A stretch of DNA of 64,000 nt. Origin: Paracentrotus lividus (lineage: Eukaryota > Echinodermata > Echinoidea > Camarodonta > Echinidae). Both the position numbers and the translations under genes were made by a program. The notes beneath the pieces were generated by a model. That model saw nothing but the letters and a program-made list of their open reading frames with translations. It was not told the origin of the DNA and did no database searches. Each line of letters begins with the position of its first letter. Position 1 is the stretch's first letter. Where the stretch lies: contig CALNVZ010002100.1 in the NCBI GenBank assembly GCA_940671915.1, positions 20,806,597 to 20,870,596 on the forward strand, read 5' to 3'. Below are positions 37,560-49,900 of the stretch, piece by piece.

Positions 37560-39739
37560 ATCTTCATACTCCTCTTACTATTTGAGCCACTAATTAGCAG
37601 CTCTTCCTCAACTTACCGTTCAGAAGACCTACCAGAGTTACCCCGGCAGAGTGAATAACGTTCTTGGCTAAAACTTTAATATGCTCGACCATCACCATGG
37701 ACCAGATAACTATTCGCACGCCTAATCACGGTCTTTCATGTTGAAATTTCACTCCTCACCCTTATTAATTAATGCTTCTTTTTAATCACAGGAAACAGTT
37801 CCGGACGTATGGAATGCTGCAATGTCAATCGTACCAATACGAAGTGTGATCCTGCTGCGGTATCAGATAAACTCCGACCTATATCATTAACTGAATCATT
37901 CGCCAAGGTTATAATGGTTTGCTATATCGAAAGATGTATCAAACATGACCTGTATCCAAATAATATTGACCCATATCAGTTTGGAAACCAAAATGTCTTA
38001 TCAACCATCTCAATTGTATATTAATATTTCTGGCATCACTTTTTTTAAATGACTCGACTAAACAAAAACGTCAATCGACAATACTTCTCACAATTGTTAA
38101 AAAAGGCATTTGTAACTAGAAATAGATCACACGACTGCAATTAAAAAAGCTTAATATAAATGGGTGTACACCTTCATAATCTGTATTTGGATATCTGAGT
38201 TTCTCTTCTAGCGTAAACAAAGATTCTTCGCTTCCATTGGAAATCATCTAGAATGCGCTGTGTTGTAATTTAAACGCCGGTCGTGCCAGGCGCACGAAAA
38301 TTGGACCAGTTAATTTTTCTGCGTGTAGCATGGATAAATGATATTCCAATCTTTGAGAAAGATTATCATATGTATTAATATGTGATGATCTGACCTTGAG
38401 TCGACTGTCGTAAATATCTAACCAAATTTCAAAATGCAGAGCCGAGTAGTAAGATCTGTCACTAGTTGTATGGGGATTAGTAATAAAATGCCAATTTAAC
38501 CCATCAAATGTACCAAATGGACGTTTGTTTTGTTGAGAGACAGAGTAAATCTACCCTTGGGATTATTTCTGAAAATGTGTGTTCTTAGCGAATGCTACAG
38601 GAAGTGAGATTACTGGTTAGCTATACGAGTCAAATCGATTAAAGGTTGGGCAATCCCATGTCAAAGATATCGAAAAGTGAGAGCAAAATGCCAGAACTAT
38701 ATCATTCTTCCGTTCATTAGTCTTAAGTATTGCGTCATTTCAGAGAGGTATGGAAGACCTAATTTAGCTTTTTCATTGGTATATTCGCCTCAGCATCAAC
38801 TTAATACGCACTCCGGTTTGGAAGTGGAAAGGCTCTTACTTTTGCTCTCGAAGAAGAAAGGTTAGAAAGAATACAATAACGAGCTTTAAGAATTATTTTT
38901 GGAAAAGAATACCAGAGTTATGCAACTGCTCTCACTCGTTCGAAATTAATGACATTGGAAAGCCGTTGGCAAGAACTGTGTGTTAACTTCTTTAAGAAAC
39001 CTTGTTATGTACTAACCAATTCAAGCAATTCATTCCACAAAGAGTACACAATAGATCATTACGTAAGACTACGAAGATTCCAGAGCCTAGATGTAAAACT
39101 AAACGTATGCAAAACAGTCCAATACCCAATTTGATCTGTCTTTATAACAAAAATTGAGCATATTTTTCAAATTCTATGTAACACAATATCAAATGTTTCT
39201 GTCACTTTGAATGCTGCAAATATATGCAATACGCTTTCAACACATGTCATTTTATTGATAGTCCTTTTTATTATATTTTAATCCAACCTGTTTAATCAGT
39301 TATTCTTAAATGTATTGTTGCATCTTTATAGTAATGTAATAACATTTGTCATTAATGATCAAGATACTCTCTCTATTTTTCTATGTGTTCTTTCTACCGA
39401 TCCTCTCTCTCTCTCTCTCTTTCTGTCTCTCTCTTCCCTCTTTTTTTTTCTGTGAATTTTTCTTCCTTCATCTATTGTATCTTGTTCTCTCTCTTTCTTT
39501 CTCTCCTTGTATCTTGGCATTATGACTATGTTACTTCAATTTTAAAATTGTATTATATGCGATTAATGGTATGCAGTGGACAAGTACATACATTTTAATA
39601 TTTTATATATAATGTACTGTGAAATATCTTGAAATGTATATTTGTATTTTATACTATGTATTCATGTACAATTCAGTTGTAACTGCGACACATGAAAACA
39701 ATAAATACCATTTATCTATCTATCTATCTATCTATCTAT
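37560..39739 (+). mobile_element. Truncated LINE (non-LTR retrotransposon) with TCTA microsatellite tail
   Basis: Plus-strand remnants appear in the expected order. A HHGPDNYSHA segment near 37700 resembles the GPD(N/G)IP start of LINE reverse transcriptase. PDVWNAAMSIVP and KLRPISLTESFAKV follow in 37800-37990, then IDPYQFGNQ (reverse transcriptase blocks). A C-terminal region at 38840-39134 reads RALRIIFGKEYQSYATALTR and LESRWQELCVNFFKK, typical of the end of ORF2. Frameshifts and stops break the frame. The element ends with (TCTA)n at 39712-39739, a normal LINE 3' tail, exactly where the inverted-repeat block at 39740 begins. The catalytic YADD block was not found. Confidence 0.75.
39712..39739. 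repeat. TCTA microsatellite at LINE 3' end
   Basis: About seven tetranucleotide units, directly following AATAAATACCATT. Confidence 0.9.
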
Positions 39740-40529
39740 GACGGAGCCCCAAACTTTCTTCTCATTTTTATGATTTTCTTGTATCTTGTGCCCACTGAGG
39801 CGTGAAACATCGGGATTTTTGTGAAAATAATATCAAACGTACTCCCCAACAAGAATTGTTGTATTCAATCAAAGTAAGAATTTGAAAATCACAATGATCA
39901 ATACGATGAACTACGGTGATCATTGTGAGTATAAGACCGACCATCTCCCGTGGCTGTCTTTAGTAAGGTGGTGTCTTGAGGTAGGCACGTCGTCAGCATA
40001 TTTCCAATGATTTTCAGTCAACATAAACACGAGCTTTAGACTTAAGAACATGTACATGTTATCGATATGTGTTGGGCATATTCCGTGCATCCTTATTATA
40101 GGTAAACCGGAATATCTACATGACTGTCCAACAATAAGAGGAATCACTACAAACCAGCAATAAGTCATCATGGTACGTGTGGAATATTACGTAATACCGG
40201 AATGGGACTAGATTCCTCGGCGGACAAGACAGGGCAATTGACCCGTCACCAAACGCTGGCATTTTTAATTTTGCGACTTTTTGCTTAAAATATGACCCAA
40301 TTTTCTCTTTTCAGCAGCATTTATCCTACGAAACATAGAGTGACATACACTGTATTTCCAAACTCATAATTTTCATCTCAATGATTTATTTTATAATCAA
40401 AATGAAAAATAAACAATTGACATGCCGATAAAATATGCATGTAACTAAAATAAGGTTTTATTTTTAAAAAAATAAAGATTTTTATCTGACTTCAACTGCT
40501 TGTCCCCAAGTCATATAAACTAGAACGAA

Positions 40530-40826
40530 AAGCCAACAACGGCATCAGTTCAGAAAACTTCTAATTTACATTATATTAACATTTTAAAACTAAATTTATT
40601 TAAAAAAATACCAGATATTAAAAAAAGTAAAATTTACAAAAGCTTTCACATTTTCGATATTTTGATGATCATTTTGATAACGCTTTCAAAAAGCATAAAA
40701 CTGAACAAAAAATCTCCCAATTGTTTGATAAATTGGTTTATTTGATACATCAATATCCAAAGGAGAGGTGTATATTCACCGTTTTGCTGGTTTTTGAGTT
40801 TCAGTGGATTTTAGAATATTGCAGTC
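40530..40826. repeat. Right outer block of the large inverted repeat
   Basis: The reverse complement partner of 36066-36360. Similarity ends at about GGATTTTAGAATATTGCAG. The flanking sequence beyond is unrelated to the 15-bp minisatellite that flanks the left block. Confidence 0.75.
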
Positions 40827-41215
40827 AGACTCATTTTACAGCATGAGAAAATCATGAAAAGAAGTTAACAAACGCTTCGTTGCCCATAACAACTAGTTCC
40901 ACCGACTTTACCCACCAAGATCCGAGGACGAACATACGTGAGTCTAGATAGAGTCAGTCATTATCGGTCTTGTAGAGCATTTTTGTAGAGAGGTGATGCA
41001 TCCGTTGGTATAGTTGGACTTCTGGTGATTCGTGATGTTCTGTAAAAGTTGGAAGGGTAATGTGGCATGGTGGCCCTGAAGGGACATCGAAAATAGATGA
41101 AATCGCGAATATTGACGACGAAATTGGCGACAAAATTCACGACGTCGCTAATTTCGTCATGAAATTCACAACAAAATTCACTACGTCGCGAATTTCGTCG
41201 TGAATTTTTTTTTAA

Positions 41216-41322
41216 ATACGAGGACCGCCCAAGCAAGAAAAAAAAAAAATTCACGACGAAATTCACGACCGTCGCCAATTTCGTTGTGATTTTTTTTTGC
41301 TTGCTTGGGTGGTCCTCGTATA
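41216..41322. mobile_element. Short hairpin MITE
   Basis: The left end TACGAGGACCGCCCAAGCAA and the right end TTGCTTGGGTGGTCCTCGTA are inverted with one mismatch and carry TA at their outer ends. The interior has A/T runs and ATTCACGACGAAATTCACG. The flanking 41100-41215 sequence repeats the same AATTCACGACG motif in both orientations, so the palindrome was probably larger. Confidence 0.75.
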
Positions 41323-41395
41323 GACGGGAGCCAGAAGATTTATTTAGTTGAGAAGAGACATAAGGTTTGATGGTCTCATCACGTCAGCCACGAGC

Positions 41396-41530
41396 AGTGG
41401 CGTACCTAGGGTCAAGTGCGCCCGGGACAAATATTGACTTTGCGCCCCCCCTTCCCCTCCGGTCTACTCTCAGTTCTGCTCAACGATTGTTTTAGTTTAT
41501 TGTACCAGTGGATATATACACTGTTCGTGC
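41396..41530. repeat. Dispersed repeat, copy 2 (CAGTGGCGTA... end)
   Basis: This copy matches 29096-29240 in order and orientation, including GTCAAGTGCGCCCGGG and GTTCTGCTCAACGATT. Confidence 0.75.
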
Positions 41531-42492
41531 ATAAGAGTGGAATATTTTTTTTCTGGCTCAAGCGACATTATGTTTTCCTTATAATTTCTTGAATTTGTTT
41601 GTCACCGTTTCAATTTCCGGATCCTGGTATACCTTCCCTGGGATTTTCTTCCGAAAAATTGTCACCCTCAGAAGATGGTAATTTTCGGTAATTTTTTCTT
41701 TTATTTTTTGGCCCTTTTGTTTACGCGACCCACCAAGGCCCTCAGTCCTACCCAAGGAACCACGTCTGAGGTTACTGTTGTTATTGTTCTTTAAGTTAAA
41801 TCTAGTTTATGATTATAGGCTCAACTCTTTTGTCTAGGGGAGGGGTCAAAATTTATTTTGATTGGGCTTCAACATCGATTTTATTCATTTTTACACCATG
41901 GAAATTCCGTCTCCCAAAATTGTATTGTAAAATATCAGCCAAACATAAATCAAAAATAAAATATTATCTACAGTTACCATTTACAACCTTGTCATCAAGG
42001 CTAAAAAGAAAATTAGGGGGAAATTATAATCATTAAAGGTTAAAGGTTGTTTTTATTCATTTTGTTCAGCATAAAGGTGGAATATAATATTCCGAATTTT
42101 CACCAATCACACTTGTTACTTCAACCCCTCCCTAGACAAGAGTCCTAAGCCTGTCCCCATAAATCTAGATTAACTTGAAGAACAATATAAACAATAACCT
42201 CAGATGCGTTTCTGGGGTAGGGCTGAGGGGGGCTTGATATGTCCGAGTAAACAAATAGGGGCCCAAAAATGAGGGGGGGATACAAAAAAGCTTCAAGGGG
42301 TTTGACAAAACTTTTTTGAAAAATATCCAGTGAAAGGTTGGAAGAATGTTCAAGATAATATAAGGGTCCCGAAAAGTAAGAATAGGGACAAAAATATTCA
42401 AAAATTAAAGCGGGAGCAAAATCATGTTGATAGAGCGTAAAAAAAAAAAAGAATCCACCTTTATGACGGACAGTGTATAACAACTTCAAATG

Positions 42493-42974
42493 TACGGGTG
42501 ATGGAGGTTTAACGGTTCACCATGACATTGTGGTTAGTCCTAAAAAGGACTGTTTAAGAAAGTAGAAGGAAATGAAGAGTTCAGAAATTAGAAATTGATA
42601 GGCGAGATAGAGAGTAGAGAGTAGAATTAGAGTAATCTTTCGTTATTAAGTCCTGAAAAGGACTGTAAACCAGTTGAGAAGACGAGATGCGAGGAAGGCT
42701 TGAGTAGTAGTAGAGAGTGTCGGACGTTTCAGACAGGTTGACTGTCCGTCTTCAGGAGTGAAGGCGGACAGTCAACTTGTCGAAACGTCGAGTTCTCAAC
42801 TGGTTTACAGTCCTTTTCAGGACTAAATCACGAAAGATTACCTTAATTCACTCTCTACTCTCATCTCGCCCTATCAATTTTCTACTTTATGTAACTCTTC
42901 ATTTCTTTTTACTCTTTCTCAAACAGTCCTTTTTAGGACTAACCACATGGTGAACCGTAAACCTCATCCCCGTA
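42493..42974. mobile_element. 482-bp near-complete palindrome (foldback MITE)
   Basis: The left half from TACGGG (42493) pairs with the right half to CCCCGTA (42974) over about 220 bp per arm. The pairing includes GGTTCACCAT, GTCCT(A)4GGACTGTTT, CCTGAAAAGGACTGTAAACC and the central GTTGACTGTCCG / CGGACAGTCAAC stem. The outermost bases are TA on both sides. Most differences between arms are one-base indels. No protein is encoded. Confidence 0.85.
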
Positions 42975-43646
42975 TTCGAATCCACCATGCAAGCATCTAC
43001 CTTCAAACACAACTTCAAATGTGTATCTCATAAGTACCTAACCAACAATGTCAAAAACAACAAATTGATTTACCTCTGCGACTGCACCCATAAATATCAA
43101 CATCAAAATGACCAGCACTACATAGTTGTCACGATGAACAAGTGCTACCTTTATTGCTTTGCTAATAGAGAGAGGCAAACTATTTTCTCCCCATAACACA
43201 AAATAAATAACTATGACGTAAATGTGCACTTGCTGAAGTCCGGGAACTTGATATGATAGTATTTTACCACTTAATCGGTAGAACTTAATGTATAGCTTGC
43301 AAAACAATTTTGCACACGGCACGAACTCCAAGCTCAAATAAAAGATAGTCCGACTTTAATGTAAATCCAACCTCAGATCAGAGAATGTCGTTTAATAATC
43401 GTTTGCGGACCATTTACATCTGGTAAAAGGTAGTCCAATATCTTCATACAACACAATTGCAAATATTGGTAGAATAAAATCTATTTATTCACTGAAAAAA
43501 AACGGGGCTTGGTCAAAATTCCGCGTACTTCTAAAGTCTAATATTGACTATATCATATTTGGTGTATATACAAACCAAATGATATAAAAAGTTTTATACT
43601 CGATCCTGTTTTGGTACAAGGGTTTTGAAGCGGAATAGATCCGACA

Positions 43647-43823
43647 ATGGGTAAGGTGATCGTAAACGTGGTCGTTCTCTGTGTCATTGTCGCGTTGGTT
43701 TCTAGAGCTTCGGGATCAGATCTAAGGAACAAGATAACCATTCAAGATGGCGGCTACGAGAATGTCCTCATCGCCATCAACAAGGATGTCCCAGAAGACC
43801 AAACCATCATCGACAACCTTATC
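43647..43823 (+). CDS. CLCA exon 1: signal peptide and start of N-terminal domain
   Basis: The ATG at 43647 is in a GACAATGG context and opens MGKVIVNVVVLCVIVALVSR, a clear signal peptide. GYENVLIAINKDVPEDQTII follows, a CLCA hallmark. Donor GTAAGA; the exon ends on a codon boundary. Confidence 0.92.
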
Positions 43824-43873
43824 GTAAGATTCATTTTTATAATATTTTATTCGAAAGAACTTTTTGCATGTGT

Positions 43874-43906
<33 letters not shown>

Positions 43907-46900
43907 ATCTTGGAAAAGGAATCTATAATGTGTTATTTCCCTACTTGTGTTTGGTAATTTATGGCAGCATGAAAAAAAAAAAAAACATAGTGAATATAAA
44001 ACAAATTAGTTTCAGAGTAACATTAAAATAATTGTAAATTTGTCTTCAATAGTTTCATTCGAACCATATGTCAAACGACAAATATTGATCGATAATACAA
44101 TTTGTTATATAATTACAGGGCTAGCATAATGGTTTGCTAGTGCAATTCAAATTCTTATTAAAGGAGAATAGAATTAAATTAAATTGTATGTAACAGGAAA
44201 AAATCAAAGAAACAGATCAATGAAAAAAAAAAATGAATGACTATTAAGACTGGCAAATTTGCAAACTGGCAAAGTGCCCAAGATGCGTAATGTCACATAA
44301 TTATGAACAACTCTATCAATTGATGTGAAATAAATATAAAAAAAAATTTTCTTTTTCTCAATCTAATGGTAGTATACAGACCCTTCGTTCATGATCATAA
44401 TTTTTGAAAACGTACAAATAACATTATTTCGCCTCCAATCATTGCCCATGTAGAAAATACTACTGACAGAATTGATAATAATGTCAATTTAAGTGAAATA
44501 TTTCATGTATTTTTTATTTTTTATTTTTTTGTTAAAACAAAAGGTAATGGGGAAGTTGTTCATGTATGACATCACACATCTTGGGCCCGTTGCCAGTGTG
44601 AGGCTCTCCATAGCGATAGTGAACATTCAAATGCTTATAACTTTCTTATTATTGATTTAAACTTTCTCAAACTTTCGTTGATTTGTTTCTTTGATTTTTC
44701 TATTTTATATAACTTAACTCATTCCTTGGGTTTCATTCTGCTTCTTAAAATAATAAATTTCCACAAACATGAATCTATTTCACTTAATGAAAAACGTTAC
44801 GATGGGGAAAATAAATTTATATAAAATGACAATTAATATTGACGTGGAAGGAGAATCCAAATCAAATGTCCTTATATGTGGGTGTATGTTATAGACAAAA
44901 TAAAATATATTGTAACTAATGCGACTATACGAAAAAACTAGTTGTGAATGAAAGAAGAAAGCTAAAGCTGATCGGAAATTGAGCCGGAGGAAAAAAGTCG
45001 AGTAAAACGAAGGAATGCACGAATACTTGTAGAGGTAAAGGGGAAACTCTAGTTTGGTTTTTATGTAATAATTTTTGTTGCAAATTTGACAGGAAGAATA
45101 TTTGTTTTTATATTGATAACATCTTAAGAAACAACATTCAATTTAAGTAATAATCACTTCCGTTGCCCCTCATTCAACTTAAATCAAAGAGCGGTTTCTA
45201 AAAAAAAAAAAAAAAAAAAACATACAATTTCCGTCCAATTTGGGAGGATCTTTATTGAGTGAAATTTTGTTTTCAAAATGTGCTCGTTGTTTAATCGTAC
45301 TTCTTTGGAAAATCGAAAAATATGAAAATCTTATTCGTGCCTTCAAGAAGATGGTGACAAGATAAACTTATGCCAATATTTTCATTTTCTTAATTTTCTT
45401 AAGCAGTAGTTTAAATGTGTTTTAGTGCGAATTGAAATACAATTAGTTGTGTTATAATTTTCTATGAAATTTCTGCTAATATTGTTATTACTTAAACGGT
45501 ACATGTGATACGTACTTTGTTATTTTTTTTTTATTGTTGAGAGATTATGTAAGATGCAAACCTTGATGATTTCTTTACTTAATTATTTTTTGTATTTTAT
45601 AATGCTTACAAGCAGGGTATAGAACATTCAAAATTTATATGATAAACATGCACATTTCTAGTGGAAAAATAAACAATGAGCTGTCTTTTAATGGGTAAAA
45701 AATAAATAAATTTATATTTCAATACCCCCCCCCCGGCGAAAAAAAGGGGGAGTCAATTGAATAAAGCAAGCACGAAGCACGAGGGAAAAATTGTTTCAGC
45801 CTCAAATGAAGCAAATTTCATTTTTATAAACACCGACTTAATGATTGACACATTTTAAATGTTTAATGAAATCATTTTTGGTGCAAAAACTGTTGGGAAG
45901 ACAGAAGAGAGCATTAATTTTGACCTGAAAATCTTAGAGGTGTAGCCCCAAGCCCAGCCTCTTATTATAACTACTTCGAGATAATAAAACAAAGCAGAAA
46001 AGCGAGTTTCCGCGAATGTCTCGAAGTAAGAAACAAGATGCTTACAAAAATCTTTTGATTTAAAAAAAGAGAAAACATTTCATAAAATCTACCATTGTTT
46101 ATATGGCGATGTTTTAATTCATTGAGGAACTGTAACATCATTCTATATTTTGATATAAACCCTGCAGTGCTACCAAGATTGAGAAAGAATACAAATTGGA
46201 TAATTGTTCCAAATACCACGCGACCTCTTATATTGTCATAGCAACTGTTTAACATGTTTAACGTGTTTAAATAAAAACAAACGAGATAACGTATCCCAAA
46301 TAAATACACACAGTGGCATTACATACTACCGGGTAGTAGGCCTATATATTTTGACTTGTGTTCTCTTTCAAAGTTTGATTAGCAAACACGATTACAAGGT
46401 AGCTACCAAGATTGTATCCGGGATATGTTTAGGGAATCAGCAAACATATTTATTGACCTCGTAGAATATATCTGTCTTAATTACCCCCACACTCAGAATA
46501 GAGGCTCTAATTGTATATGAGTCTAATTGTCACTCCAGCGTAATACACGAGATGATGGAAATATTTAAAGAATAAACAGATAACAACATTCCAACTATCA
46601 TTTGTAACGAAATTGTTACAATCGCATTGCAATGTCACCGTTTATACATGATTTTTCTCTTCTGATTCTGATGTTGAAATCTTACAGTTCTTATAAATGA
46701 ACATTTTTTTTGGTATTCATTGCCCCCCCCCCCGGCTGTATACACTCTAAAATGAAATGGTGGAAAGGGGTAAATCACCGTTTAAAGGAGCCGAAGAGTG
46801 ACAACGTATGGGTTGACACCGTTTTCAACCCTTTTCGGAAACGCTGTCACTCTTCGGCCCCTTTAAACAGTGATTTACCCCTTTCCATCATTTTATTTTT

Positions 46901-49900
46901 TTTAGAATGTTAATATGATGCATCTAAAATAGGCCATATACATGTATATCTTTGGGAGATACAGAGCAAAGCATTCCCCATTCCCATCGACAGAAATCAA
47001 TCTAAACACAGCCGATGTCTAATTTCTTTTAGTAAAAGCATTTCAGTTTCTTCAAGCCTGAAACGCATATATAATAATTTGTCAGAAATTGAAATATATA
47101 TATCCAATGAATATATACATGTGAACCGAAAATCAATTGTTCATAGCCGTGGCAACCTAGTGCTTGTCTAAGGAATCCCAATAGACTATAATTACATGCT
47201 CTACATGACTGTATACGGGTACTTCGGGCCTTATGCATAAACGAAGCTAAAATAAGGCGTTACTTTTCTCATATAAATCTATAAGAAAATATGAAAATGT
47301 ACTAATAATATAATGAAGAAAATAAAGTAATCTCTGATAAGCTCCGAACTACTCATTTCCGCGTACCATTTTACACGTCATCTTATTCTGTACAAGTAAT
47401 CGGGAAAGACCTGAGTTCGCCTTTTATTGAGCGCACTTTTCTTGGAAAGCGCGGGGGGGGGGGTAACTGAATAGGGAATATTTTTTGACAATTTTGATTG
47501 ATTATAATTCAGACCACTAATAGCGAATGTTTTTCACTTTGTTCATATACAATTTTTTATTTACTGATTAGAGATTATTATGCTATCTTCTTTCCCTTTT
47601 ACACACCCCTATCTCACCTGTCCGCTTCCTCTCATCATTTTTGTTCATAATTTTTCTTATTTCCTTCCTCGTACGGTCGGTCTGATTGCACTTTTTTGAA
47701 TTCATAGATAAAATGAAATAATATGATTCCATTGAAGATTATAAAATTACCGTTTCCATTTTCAAAGTCATATTGATATTTTTGACAGTCACACCAGATG
47801 AAAAACAGGACATTGAACTATTCAGTGGTAGATCTAAGAGGGATGCAAGATAAGTATTTCTATAATTTACTTTCTAACATGATATTCATTTGGGGAAATT
47901 AACAGATATCATGGATATTGATAATACCTCAAGTGATAAAACACTAGTTCCTTCTGACAAATTTTGGTCCATGGGAAAAATTGGGTAAATAAATGTCCCT
48001 GATTTTTTTTAGACGGTCTGGGGGTCGAGTCCTTCTCTGTCCAGCTGACATTGATTTCCTCAATCCTTGTACTGGACAACATCGCTCCCAGGGGCCAAAC
48101 CTTTGGGGAAATTTTCGGTAAAGAGAATTGTAGCTGGCCCCCAGGCTAAAAGGTAGTAAATGACATTTGAAATTACAATTAAGCACTTTTAATAATGCAC
48201 AAATTTTGTGCAATTCAATAGATATCTTATGCTTATATTGCATTCCCAAAATGTACAGTGTACTGGAAAATATTTTTGCATATTAAATTTATAAAAATGG
48301 GAAAAAATATTAAAGTTGTGCAATTAATCATGCCTTGCCTCTTTTTTGGTCAAAGTTGCAAAGTACTTTTAACATTTTTGTTGGGTTTAAAACGATACAT
48401 GTCACTTTGTGGGAAAATTGGGCGTTCAAGAGCAAGACCATCATTCAACTTGAGAGACCAACTTCAATGTCTGTCAAGTCGAAATTTCTTGTAATGGGCA
48501 CACCCTGTAAACTAACAATTTATTTTTAACAATATGCATGAAATATTTAAAATATGTTTAGACAATGAAGCGTTGTAGAATTGCTTATACGTTACGTGTA
48601 AAATGTTGGGTTCCTTTCTTGAGAACAATGCATCCATCAAATTCAAATGCGCAGTCATTGTGCTTTCCATCAATATCATAATTTTGATGTATTCTGACCG
48701 ATATAACAATGGATGGGTGGAATTTCTATGCTGTAGACTTTGAGTGATTCGATATGTTTACGCATTCACGGACTTCACTTGAATTATTCAATATTGAAAT
48801 TCGTGAATGACATCAAGAGGAAGGTCACATAATTGTATACGATGATGTTAGACGAAAATTTGATATTAGATTAGGAGGGTAAAGTGTCCTGAATAGTATT
48901 GATGACAATAAGTGACAACAATATGCAATAGCCTTCCTAAACAAATAAAAAAAAAATATTTAAAAAAATACAGGAGGCAAGAAAAAGGACAAACTTGACT
49001 TAGCCCCACACTAGGCTAAACATTCTATCAATTTTAATTCACATAATTATCACCACCATGAAGCTAGTACCCCACCTCCCCTCAGGCTGTCAATCGCATT
49101 AAACAGCCCTTGTAACTGCTGGGTTGCCTACGAATTGTATGTATTTCTTTGATATATGACATTATAATGAAAAGATAATTATTTGTTTTGCTCACACAAA
49201 AAAAAAAAAAATATCCAGTTTGCTGAACCACTTTAGTAGGTCTACTTGACATGATTGATTCAAAACGTTTAGCAAACATAGGTTGTTCTTTTGTCCTCCA
49301 GGTTCAATTTTTACAATTGCATCTTACCTATAGGGAAAAAAATATCGATGCATATTTGTTAAACTCTCCAATACTGTTCAAAAACAAAAGCAATATAATC
49401 AGCTCTTGAAAGTGCCAATTGCTAAGGAGGGAAATTGAATACGGTGAAAGCTATGGCTTCGCAAAATATAATTGACCATAATCAAAAACTGTATTTTCAT
49501 CCGCTACCTATTAATATGCATGTATCATGATTGATTACTTTTGCAATAATATATATCATAATTTCGACAGCTCACAAGGCTCAGGTGCACTACCCAAACA
49601 GAAATGAGTAGAATTCAAGTATTATGGAACATAGTTACTGATGTCATCATCAAGCACATTGAAATGATTTTATTTATTTCAAAGAAAATGGTACTCCCTC
49701 AAAAGCCCCCAGCTTTGATGATATTTACAACTAATTACGTATAGATTTTTATGTGATTGTTGTTTTAAAGTTAATGCACATAAATCTTATATAATTTACA
49801 TATCAGTCTCAAAGCCATCATGGTGATTTCAGAATTCATGAAAATCCGTTCAACTACATGTATGACTTGTAGCCAAGGGAAAATTGATCATTAATGAGTC

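Noticed and set aside
42720-42800. Hammerhead-like ribozyme suggested by CGAAACGTC beside a hairpin
   Set aside because: The CUGAUGA core is absent; the motif is explained by the palindrome.
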